Positions 1 to 5,514 of a stretch of 5,514 nucleotides of DNA are shown one piece after another. The stretch covers positions 1-5,514 of the forward strand of contig JAGGVW010000234.1 of NCBI GenBank assembly GCA_021157805.1, given 5' to 3'. This stretch comes from a bacterium. Lineage in GTDB: Bacteria > Ratteibacteria > UBA8468 > B48-G9 > JAFGKM01. Position 1 is the first letter of the stretch; every line of letters starts with the position of its first letter. The notes beneath the pieces were generated by a model, which was not told the DNA's origin, did no database searches, and saw only the letters and a list, made by a program, of their open reading frames with translations. Both the position numbers and the translations under genes were made by a program.

Positions 1-1783
1 TATCGTATCCATCAAAATAAACCTTATTTTTTTCATCCCAGAAAATTTTATCTATCCTTTTCTGAAGAATTTCTGCTTTTTCCTCATAATATTTTTTTCT
101 TTCATATTTTTTAACAACACTACAGATTCTTATCATTGTTTTAAGAGAAGAAAGATACATAAGGTTAAAAAGACAGGAAAACCCAACTTTATAAAGAGGT
201 GCCCAGTCAAGAAATATCCACCATTCAGGCATTGGAGGAAGAAGATAATTTTCTTCCACTTTCTTATCAAAAAATTCTATTGCTTGCTCAATTCTATTAA
301 ACTGTTCTTTTAATAAACTTTTATCGCCTGTGTATTCATAATAATCAAGATGAGAATTAACCCAGGTAAGAGTAAAATCAGGAAGAACACAACCAACAGC
401 AATTGTTGGAAAATGACCAAAAGTTAAACCATTTGGTAGTTGTGATTCCCCTCCTTGCTTAATACCTCTTCTGAAAAGCCGCATATCACCAAAAAGATAA
501 TATGTATTGGCTCCCTGAACTCTTGCATCTCCCCACCACTGCGCCTGTTCTCTCCATGGACAATCAACATAAGCATCAAAACTGCAACAAATTTGGGTTC
601 TTACACAAATATCCCATATTTTGTTTATTATCTCATCAGAAGTTTTAAAAAAAATTCTTTCTTCAAATGGATAAGAAACAAAATTTACATAGACATTGTA
701 AATTTTAAATGGCTTTTTTATATTTCTCAAGGTAAGAGCAAGGTATCTGAAACCATGAATTGAAAATGTTTCAAATTTCTGTTTACCCTTTCTTGCTGTA
801 TATCTATCACTCATAGCAACTTTACACCCTTCATCATGACTTCTTACAGCAAGCCATTTCCCATCAAGCAATTCAGATGTTGTGAAATCAATTACTTCTC
901 CTCCTTCACCTTCAACCTCTATTCCCAAAAAACCTGCAACTTCTTCCCCAAAGTCCAATATTAATGTTATTTTTTTGTTTTCTGGAAAAGGACTGATTTT
1001 TGCATAAGAGGTATCATTCTTTAACATATTTCCAGGATTTTCAATTCTGGAAAAATCATTTTTCCCATTTTGTTCTCTAAGATAAACTTTAGTAAGATTT
1101 CTTGCCTCTTTCCATCCATTATAACAATCCCCATAATGAGAATATAAAATACTTTTAAATCTTTTTATTTTAAATTTGAGAAGGGGTATACCTCTTTCTT
1201 CAAAAGTAAGCCAAGGTAAAGAACCTGCAATTCTCCAACTTTTGGGTTGTTCCCACCCATCTTTTCCTTCTTTCACTTTAAATCCTGGCAACATCCAGTT
1301 GCTTTCTACTTTTCGTGCGTCAAAATTTTCCTGGTAAGGAAGTTGAACACTCCTTCTTGCCATATCCTGTTTATGTCCTGGGCATTTTTTAACAAACCAT
1401 CTATTATCCTTCTTTGTTCCAATATCAACTCCACCAATTTTCCCACTAATAATTAATCCAGCCGCACCCCCATAAATTGACTGAAAAGTTCCATGTCCCC
1501 ATTGCCAGACAATTACTCCTATAACATTCTCTCCTTTTCTCAAATATCTGGAAATATCAACTCTGTCAAAAGGATAATGCTCTAAGTATCCTCTGGCAGG
1601 ACCATAATTTATAAATTCTCCATTTACATATAATTTGTATCTTGTATCTGCTGTAATTTTTATCTCTGCTTTTTTAGGGATGTTTTTCAAATTAAAACTT
1701 TTCCTTGCCAGCATAAAAACATTAACATCCTCATAACCATAATGGTCATACCATATCCACCCACAATTTTCAAATTCTTTCAT
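1..1783 (-). CDS. GH78-like alpha-L-rhamnosidase-family protein (C-terminus outside window)
   Basis: The frame stays open for 594 codons from the ATG at 1783 to the left edge, so the gene is cut by the window and not broken. The family hydrolyses terminal alpha-L-rhamnose from glycans or glycosides. An N-terminal beta-sandwich typical of bacterial rhamnosidases includes YKLYVNG (49-55) and GPARG (61-65). A second beta domain contains LDFGEEVAGF (276-285) and HGFRYL (343-348). The linker TSDEIINKIW (381-390) leads into the (alpha/alpha)6 barrel. The signature DCPWREQAQWWGDA starts at Asp407. Asp407, Glu412 and Asp419 have the same +5/+12 spacing as Asp567, Glu572 and Asp579 of Bacillus GL1 RhaB, so Glu412 is the likely general acid. 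YYEYTGD (481-487) and FLDWAPL (524-530) also fit. The general base would lie near residue 680, beyond the window. There is no signal peptide, and eleven cysteines are present, so a cytosolic location is likely. Substrate specificity is unproven. The start overlaps the ATPase stop. Confidence 0.88.
   Translation of the reverse strand, partial: MKEFENCGWIWYDHYGYEDVNVFMLARKSFNLKNIPKKAEIKITADTRYKLYVNGEFINYGPARGYLEHYPFDRVDISRYLRKGENVIGVIVWQWGHGTFQSIYGGAAGLIISGKIGGVDIGTKKDNRWFVKKCPGHKQDMARRSVQLPYQENFDARKVESNWMLPGFKVKEGKDGWEQPKSWRIAGSLPWLTFEERGIPLLKFKIKRFKSILYSHYGDCYNGWKEARNLTKVYLREQNGKNDFSRIENPGNMLKNDTSYAKISPFPENKKITLILDFGEEVAGFLGIEVEGEGGEVIDFTTSELLDGKWLAVRSHDEGCKVAMSDRYTARKGKQKFETFSIHGFRYLALTLRNIKKPFKIYNVYVNFVSYPFEERIFFKTSDEIINKIWDICVRTQICCSFDAYVDCPWREQAQWWGDARVQGANTYYLFGDMRLFRRGIKQGGESQLPNGLTFGHFPTIAVGCVLPDFTLTWVNSHLDYYEYTGDKSLLKEQFNRIEQAIEFFDKKVEENYLLPPMPEWWIFLDWAPLYKVGFSCLFNLMYLSSLKTMIRICSVVKKYERKKYYEEKAEILQKRIDKIFWDEKNKVYFDGYD
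1780..1783 (-). other. ATGA stop/start overlap between ATPase and rhamnosidase-like genes
   Basis: The ATPase TGA (1782-1780) overlaps the hydrolase ATG (1783-1781). Unlike the upstream overlap, this start has its own good ribosome binding site within the last ATPase codons, so both coupling and direct initiation are possible. Confidence 0.75.
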
Positions 1784-3453
1784 TCGCTTTCCTTCCTTGT
1801 AGAATATATAACTTCATTAATAGTGGTTTTCCCTTCTATAACTTTTATAATGCCATCTTCTCTTAATGTCTTCATTCCTGTTTTTCTCGCTTCATCCCTT
1901 ATTTCTCTTAATTCTGCTTTTTTCATTGTCAACCTTCTCAATTCTTCATTCATAACCATTAATTCAAAAATTCCAATCCTTCCACCAAACCCAGTTCCAT
2001 TGCATAAGTGACATCCCTTCCCTGTATAGTATTTTTGATTTTTCCCAATAAGTTCTGGGTCAAGGACTTTAATTTCTTCTTCAAGTGGTTGATATTCTGT
2101 TTTACAGCCAGAACATATACTTCTCACAAGCCGTTGATTTAAGACAGCAATTAGAGAAGAAGAAATTAGATATGGCTCAACTCCCATATCTATCAATCTT
2201 ATAATTGCTCCAGGGGCAGTGTTTGTATGGAGAGTAGAAAATACAAGTTGTCCTGTCTGTGCTGCTCTGAAAGCAATTTCTGCTGTTTCCAGATCCCTTA
2301 TCTCCCCTACCATAACAATATCTGGGTCCTGTCTCAAAATAGACCTTAAAGCAACAGCAAATGTAAGTCCACTTCTTGGATTTATCTGTGTCTGGTCAAC
2401 ATTTTTAAGATGATATTCAACAGGATCCTCAACAGTCATAATTTTTCTGTGGACACTATCAAGTTCTCCAAGAGAAGAATATAAAGTTGTTGTCTTTCCA
2501 CTTCCTGTTGGTCCAGTTACAAGAATTATTCCATATGGTTCTTCAAGCAACATTCTCCACCTGTGTAATGTCTCAGGTAAAAATCCAAGTTGTTCAAGTC
2601 CAGAAATTATATTTTTTTTGTCAAGAACTCTCATCGCAACCATTTCTCCAAATATTGTTGGAAAAGTTGAGACCCTCAAATCAACATCTCTATCCCCTAA
2701 TTTAATTTTAAAATATCCATCTTGTGGAACCCTTTTTTCTGAAATATCAAGATTTGAAAGAACTTTTATGTGAGAAATGATTGGTGAATACAATTCAAGC
2801 GGAGGTGGAGGGAATTCATAAAGAAGACCATTAATTCTATATCTTAATCGGACTCCTTCTTCTTCAATTTCAAGGTGTATATCTGTTGCTTTCAATTCTG
2901 TTGCTTTTGTAATTATGTCTTCAACAGCAGAAACTGCTGAATTATCACTTATTTGACCAATACCAACAGGAGTGTAAAACCCAACATCTTTTTCTGATTT
3001 TTCAACAGGTGAAATAATTTCAAGTGTTCCTTCAGCAAGATATTTTTCAAGTGTCTCTCTTATTTCTTCATCCTTCGCAAGACGTGTTTCAATCTGCTGA
3101 CCTGATATTTTCTTCAATTCTTCAATTACACTATCGTCAACAGGGTCAACCATAGCACAAACAATTTTCCCTCCTCCCCTGAATACTGGAATAGTTCTAT
3201 ATTTTCTGCATATAAATTCAGGCAGGGTATTTAAAACATCTTTTGATATATCCATACTTTTAATTTTTACAGGAACAACCTTTAAATCCTTCAGAACAAA
3301 GTTATACCAGTCATCAGAAGTTATCAAACCAAATTTTATAAGGAGATATCCAAAGGGAGAATTATTTTTTCTTTTTTCTTTTAATACAATTTCTATCTGG
3401 TCCTCTTTCAATCCTTTATTTTTTAATTTCTCAACTATTTCTTCTAATTTCAT
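1780..3453 (-). CDS. GspE/PilB-family assembly ATPase (type II secretion or type IV pilus)
   Basis: This is a 557-residue cytoplasmic hexameric ATPase of the type that powers pseudopilus or pilus assembly at the inner membrane. Residues 1-140 are a T2SSE_N/MshEN-like region, including LPEFICRKYRTIPV (77-90) and AMVDPVDD (100-107). The N2 domain starts near 172 and shows ATDIHLE (189-195) and RVPQDG (241-246). The motor domain has Walker A GPTGSGKTT (314-322, Lys320), the Asp box TVEDPVEY (340-347), Walker B DIVMVGEIRD (378-387, Glu384) and the His box with STLHTN (406-411, His409). The tetracysteine zinc motif is Cys447/Cys450 and Cys481/Cys484. All key residues are intact and the length fits PilB or long GspE proteins, so it should be functional. 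The zinc motif argues against a PilT retraction motor. GspE and PilB cannot be separated here because no pilin, platform or secretin gene is visible. The start (3453) and the stop (1780) each overlap a neighbour as ATGA. Confidence 0.95.
   Translation of the reverse strand: MKLEEIVEKLKNKGLKEDQIEIVLKEKRKNNSPFGYLLIKFGLITSDDWYNFVLKDLKVVPVKIKSMDISKDVLNTLPEFICRKYRTIPVFRGGGKIVCAMVDPVDDSVIEELKKISGQQIETRLAKDEEIRETLEKYLAEGTLEIISPVEKSEKDVGFYTPVGIGQISDNSAVSAVEDIITKATELKATDIHLEIEEEGVRLRYRINGLLYEFPPPPLELYSPIISHIKVLSNLDISEKRVPQDGYFKIKLGDRDVDLRVSTFPTIFGEMVAMRVLDKKNIISGLEQLGFLPETLHRWRMLLEEPYGIILVTGPTGSGKTTTLYSSLGELDSVHRKIMTVEDPVEYHLKNVDQTQINPRSGLTFAVALRSILRQDPDIVMVGEIRDLETAEIAFRAAQTGQLVFSTLHTNTAPGAIIRLIDMGVEPYLISSSLIAVLNQRLVRSICSGCKTEYQPLEEEIKVLDPELIGKNQKYYTGKGCHLCNGTGFGGRIGIFELMVMNEELRRLTMKKAELREIRDEARKTGMKTLREDGIIKVIEGKTTINEVIYSTRKESE
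1791..1798 (-). promoter_or_regulatory. Ribosome binding site of the rhamnosidase-like gene
   Basis: AAGGAAGG on the coding strand lies seven bases upstream of the ATG at 1783. It is embedded in the Arg-Lys-Glu codons at the end of the ATPase gene. It supports this start over any later methionine; the next is at residue 24, inside the N-terminal beta domain. Confidence 0.65.
3450..3453 (-). other. ATGA stop/start overlap between lipoprotein and ATPase genes
   Basis: The TGA of the lipoprotein gene (3452-3450) shares two bases with the ATPase ATG (3453-3451). The nearest purine-rich match, GAAGAA at 3476-3471, is about 17 bases away, too far for a normal Shine-Dalgarno. ATPase translation therefore probably depends on ribosomes that have just terminated on the upstream gene (termination-reinitiation). 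The overlap is seen directly; the coupling is inferred. Confidence 0.7.
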
Positions 3454-3926
3454 TTTAGTTTTTTAAAAATTTCTTCAAGTTGTCCTTTATTCATCATCCC
3501 TATCTGTTTTTTATAAATATTACCATTTTTATCAATTATAAAACTTGTTGGAACAAACCTTATTCCTCCATATTCTCTTTCAACTTTTCCATCACTTATA
3601 CAAACAGGATAATTAATTTTAAACTCTTTTATCATTTTCTTAATATCTTCTGGTCTACTTCCAACTGCTATACCAATTATAACAACTCCTTTCTCTTTAT
3701 TTTCTTTATAAAATTTGACAAAATCAGGTATTTCCATTCTGCAGGGTGGACACCATGTCCCAAAAAAGTTCAGAATTACAACTTTACCTTTATAATCAGA
3801 GAGTTTAACTATTTTGTTATCAGGTGTTTTCAAAGAAAAATCAGGTGCTTTCTTTAAATTTTTCTTTTCTGTTGCAGAACAGGAAACTAACAAAATCCCC
3901 AAAAATAAAATCAACAACTTTCTCAT
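3450..3926 (-). CDS. TlpA/ResA-like thiol-disulfide oxidoreductase lipoprotein
   Basis: This 158-residue thioredoxin-fold protein should act outside the cytoplasmic membrane as a membrane-anchored thiol-disulfide exchanger, usually a reductant in cytochrome c maturation or in repair of extracytoplasmic thiols. Residues 1-16 form a lipoprotein signal: Arg2-Lys3, a hydrophobic run 4-14, and the lipobox LVSC with acylated Cys16. Ser17 follows, with no Asp retention signal at +2. The AhpC-TSA/Redoxin-like fold starts near residue 27 (APDFSL). The redox centre is W-C-P-P-C, Cys59 and Cys62, preceded by VVILNFFGTW. The cis-proline is Pro126 in FVPTSFIID (124-132). An additional cysteine, Cys109, lies in the region before the cis-proline. 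The length is normal for the family. The ATG at 3926 has an AGGAG five bases upstream. The stop codon overlaps the ATPase start as ATGA. No cytochrome c biogenesis gene (ccdA, resB, resC) is in view, so the partner is unknown. The family call is firm, but the physiological substrate is not known. Confidence 0.92.
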   Translation of the reverse strand: MRKLLILFLGILLVSCSATEKKNLKKAPDFSLKTPDNKIVKLSDYKGKVVILNFFGTWCPPCRMEIPDFVKFYKENKEKGVVIIGIAVGSRPEDIKKMIKEFKINYPVCISDGKVEREYGGIRFVPTSFIIDKNGNIYKKQIGMMNKGQLEEIFKKLK

Positions 3927-3931
3927 TTTTT

Positions 3932-3936
3932 CTCCT
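3932..3936 (-). promoter_or_regulatory. Ribosome binding site of the TlpA-like lipoprotein gene
   Basis: AGGAG lies directly after the TAA stop of the cysteine-rich gene. It is separated by five adenines from the ATG at 3926. This is a strong site and confirms the start, which also begins the signal peptide correctly. Confidence 0.8.
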
Positions 3937-4131
3937 TTAACTTTTGATTAAAGCAGTTAATTTTTCATCTATTGATATAATATGAGCGAGAACACAGCAA
4001 TGATTTTTTTCATCCCACCAAGCACATTCATTTTCAAGACAATAATCAAAATCTTCAACCTGTTCAGGAACTCCAAAGGCAGCTTCTCCAAGAGGTCTTT
4101 TTTGCATTCTTAGTCTCAAAGGACATTTCAT
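3937..4131 (-). CDS. Small cysteine-rich protein of unknown function
   Basis: I do not recognise a characterised family. The 64-residue product has five cysteines: Cys3 in an N-terminal MKCP, Cys31 and Cys36 (CLENEC), and the adjacent pair Cys45-Cys46. His44 and His50 lie nearby, and a Trp pair follows Cys36 (CAWW, 36-39). The spacing C-x27-C-x4-C-x8-CC could hold a zinc ion or an iron-sulfur cluster, but it matches no named binding motif that I know. There is no signal peptide or membrane segment, so it is probably cytosolic. The frame could also open at a GTG at 4140 (67 residues). I prefer the ATG at 4131 because the G-rich Shine-Dalgarno-like sequence overlaps that GTG and sits well for the ATG, and because MKCP then forms the N-terminus. 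It lies 14 bases after the mutase gene and 10 bases before the redox lipoprotein gene, so it is cotranscribed with both. A link to thiol or metal chemistry is inference only. Confidence 0.75.
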   Translation of the reverse strand: MKCPLRLRMQKRPLGEAAFGVPEQVEDFDYCLENECAWWDEKNHCCVLAHIISIDEKLTALIKS

Positions 4132-4136
4132 TACTC

Positions 4137-4145
4137 TCACCCCCC
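4137..4145 (-). promoter_or_regulatory. Ribosome binding site deciding the start of the cysteine-rich gene
   Basis: The coding-strand sequence GGGGGGTGA differs from the full anti-16S complement AGGAGGTGA at two positions. It ends five bases before the ATG at 4131. It also contains the competing GTG (4140-4138), which would then lack a properly spaced site. This favours the ATG start. The element begins immediately after the mutase stop codon. Confidence 0.6.
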
Positions 4146-5495
4146 TTATTTAAATTTCTCAATTGCTTCAATAAAATCCTTTTTTATTTCTTCAAGTGAA
4201 CTTTCTGTCTCTGCTTCTACCCTTACAACAAGTGCTGGCTGAGTATTGGATGCCCTTACAAGTGCCCACCCGTCAGGGAAATAAACTTTAATTCCATCAA
4301 CTTCACTTGAAGGATATTTCCCTCTGTAATAATTTTTCAGATTTTCAACAATTTCAAATTTTTTCTCATCAGGAACTTCTATTCTTATTTCAGGAGTTGA
4401 AAAATAATCTTTAACTTCAGAAAATAATTCTGAAAGTTTTTTACCCTCATTATCCATAACCCTTAACAATCTCAATGAAGCATATATAGCATCATCATAT
4501 CCATAATATTCATCAGCAAAATAAAGATGCCCTGAAAGTTCTCCTGCGAGAGGTGCATTTTCCTGATGTAATTTATTCTCAATAAGGGAATGACCTGTTT
4601 TCCACATAAGAGGGATCCCTCCTGCTTTTTTTATTTCCTCTTCAAGCGATTTACTGCATTTTACATCAAATATTATTTTACTGCCCGGCATTTTTCTTAG
4701 AATTTCTTTTGCATAAAGAATCATCAATCTATCTCCCCACTGTATTTTACCTATATCGTCAACAACTCCGAGTCTGTCCCCATCTCCATCAAAACCAAAA
4801 CCAGCATCAAGAGAATTTTCCTTCACTGCTTTTATCAAATCAATTAAATTTTCAGGAACGACTGGGTCAGGAAGATGATTGGGGAAATTACCATCACTTT
4901 CTATATATAAAGGATAAATTTCAATCCCGATTTCTTTAAACAAAGGAACTATTATAGGTCCTGCAGTCCCATTTCCTGTATCTACTCCCACTTTAAATTT
5001 TTTTCTAAAATTAAATTTTCCTTTTATGTAATTGATATAATCATCTGCCGCATCTTTCTTGCCAAGTTTTCCTTCCCCTTTTTCAAAGTTCTCTCTTTCA
5101 ATCAGATCTGCTATTTTCTGAATTTCATCACCATAAATACTTTTATCTCCTATGACCATTTTAAAACCATTATATTGAGGTGGATTATGACTTGCAGTAA
5201 CCATAATTCCTGCATCAAATCCATAATAATGAACAGAAAAATACAGAACTGGTGTTGGAACAATATCTATATCAAAAACATCACAACCAGTAGAAATGAC
5301 TCCTTCTATTAACTTTTCCTTTATTTCAGGAGTTGTCAATCTGTTGTCACCACCAATAGAAATTGTTTTTTTATTCAATCTTTTTACATAACTTCCGAAA
5401 CTTTTTCCCAAAAAATATGGAAAATCGCCTTTTAAGTCCTGTTCATAAATTCCTCTTATATCATACTGTCTGAAAATACTTCTGTTGACATCCAT
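4146..5495 (-). CDS. Phosphomannomutase/phosphoglucomutase (alpha-D-phosphohexomutase family)
   Basis: This 449-residue cytoplasmic enzyme should interconvert hexose 1- and 6-phosphates (mannose and/or glucose), supplying precursors for GDP-mannose, dTDP-sugars or other surface glycans. All four family loops are visible. The phosphoserine loop TASHNP is at residues 100-105 with catalytic Ser102. The metal loop DGDGDR is at 236-241, with Asp236, 238 and 240 as Mg ligands. The sugar-recognition loop GELSGH is at 318-323, with Glu319 and Ser321. The C-terminal phosphate-binding loop RASNTQP is at 414-420. The N-terminal FRQYDIRG (8-15) is also typical. Length and loop spacing match bifunctional PMM/PGM enzymes of the AlgC type (about 460 residues), so the protein looks complete and active. 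The GEMSGH-like loop fits PMM/PGM rather than phosphoglucosamine mutase, but the preferred substrate cannot be read from sequence. The ATG at 5495 follows a strong AGGAGG. It is the first gene of the visible operon and ends 14 bases before the next start. Confidence 0.95.
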   Translation of the reverse strand: MDVNRSIFRQYDIRGIYEQDLKGDFPYFLGKSFGSYVKRLNKKTISIGGDNRLTTPEIKEKLIEGVISTGCDVFDIDIVPTPVLYFSVHYYGFDAGIMVTASHNPPQYNGFKMVIGDKSIYGDEIQKIADLIERENFEKGEGKLGKKDAADDYINYIKGKFNFRKKFKVGVDTGNGTAGPIIVPLFKEIGIEIYPLYIESDGNFPNHLPDPVVPENLIDLIKAVKENSLDAGFGFDGDGDRLGVVDDIGKIQWGDRLMILYAKEILRKMPGSKIIFDVKCSKSLEEEIKKAGGIPLMWKTGHSLIENKLHQENAPLAGELSGHLYFADEYYGYDDAIYASLRLLRVMDNEGKKLSELFSEVKDYFSTPEIRIEVPDEKKFEIVENLKNYYRGKYPSSEVDGIKVYFPDGWALVRASNTQPALVVRVEAETESSLEEIKKDFIEAIEKFK

Positions 5496-5500
5496 CAGCC

Positions 5501-5506
5501 CCTCCT
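5501..5506 (-). promoter_or_regulatory. Ribosome binding site of the phosphohexomutase gene
   Basis: A perfect AGGAGG lies five bases upstream of the ATG at 5495 and fixes that start. Only 19 bases precede the gene in this window, so no promoter can be assessed. Confidence 0.85.
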
Positions 5507-5514
5507 TTTTCAGA

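Larger units (their letters stand above)
1..5495 (-). other. Apparent five-gene operon
   Basis: The order is mutase, cysteine-rich protein, TlpA-like lipoprotein, assembly ATPase, rhamnosidase-like enzyme. All are co-oriented with junctions of +14, +10, -4 and -4 bases. No hairpin followed by a U-run and no promoter-sized gap was found between them. A single transcript is the simplest reading. Both ends of the operon may lie outside the window. Confidence 0.8.

Noticed and set aside
455..763. Plus-strand open frame of 102 codons
   Set aside because: It lies wholly inside the rhamnosidase-like gene on the opposite strand, has low-complexity Phe/Ile/Ser/Asn composition, and shows no family motif.
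1247..1456. Plus-strand open frame of 69 codons
   Set aside because: It is antisense to the rhamnosidase-like gene, whose protein is conserved through this region; it is a complementary-frame artefact.
1..1783. Reading this segment as non-coding or as a pseudogene
   Set aside because: Codon-by-codon translation on the minus strand shows no stop or frameshift from 1783 to the edge, and the catalytic signature is intact. It is simply truncated by the window.
1742..2011. Plus-strand open frame of 89 hydrophobic codons
   Set aside because: It spans the ATPase/hydrolase junction antisense. Its hydrophobicity comes from reading A-rich coding strands in reverse, and both sense genes are clearly real.
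3480..3857. Plus-strand open frame of 125 codons
   Set aside because: It is antisense to the TlpA-like lipoprotein with its WCPPC motif. The Phe/Asn/Ile-rich translation is typical of a shadow frame.
4132..4140. GTG at 4140 as the start of the cysteine-rich gene
   Set aside because: The G-rich Shine-Dalgarno-like sequence overlaps this codon, leaving no spacer. The ATG at 4131 has a five-base spacer.
4709..4939. Plus-strand open frame of 76 codons
   Set aside because: It is antisense to the mutase, covering its metal-binding loop; there is no independent support.
1..5514. CRISPR arrays, tRNA/rRNA genes, insertion sequences, riboswitches and internal terminators
   Set aside because: The window is filled by coding sequence with gaps of at most 14 bases. 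I saw no regular repeats, terminal inverted repeats, transposase motifs or RNA-gene signatures. T-rich tracts on the plus strand are lysine codons of the minus-strand genes.

Overview
The window is a gene-dense stretch of bacterial DNA with low GC, roughly a third by eye. All five genes lie on the minus strand and read from right to left. Purine-rich coding strands, AGA/ATA-rich codon use, a lipoprotein signal and an AGGAGG-type ribosome binding site point to a bacterium. The type II secretion/type IV pilus ATPase fits a diderm or another pilus-bearing lineage. The mix resembles genomes of poorly characterised AT-rich phyla, but I cannot name a taxon from this sequence.

The layout in transcription order is as follows. 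(1) 5495-4146: phosphomannomutase/phosphoglucomutase with a complete set of catalytic loops. (2) 4131-3937: a 64-residue cysteine-rich protein of unknown function. (3) 3926-3450: a TlpA/ResA-type thioredoxin-fold lipoprotein with a WCPPC centre. (4) 3453-1780: a 557-residue GspE/PilB-type assembly ATPase with a zinc-type tetracysteine motif. (5) 1783 to the left edge: 594 residues of a GH78-like alpha-L-rhamnosidase-family protein whose C-terminus lies outside the window.

The genes are packed as one apparent operon. The gaps are 14 and 10 bases, followed by two ATGA stop/start overlaps. There is no intergenic space for an internal promoter or terminator, and no stretch over 300 bases lacks a gene. 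The operon promoter would lie to the right of the window and its end to the left.

The functions do not form a textbook pathway: sugar phosphate metabolism, envelope thiol redox, a secretion/pilus motor and a glycoside hydrolase. Two partial links are possible. The mutase and the hydrolase both concern sugars, and the redox lipoprotein and the ATPase both concern the cell envelope. The combination is unusual but no complete new system is evident. The most notable points are the uncharacterised cysteine-rich protein, the assembly ATPase without visible partners and with degraded c-di-GMP-binding repeats, and the leaderless rhamnosidase-like enzyme translationally coupled to it.
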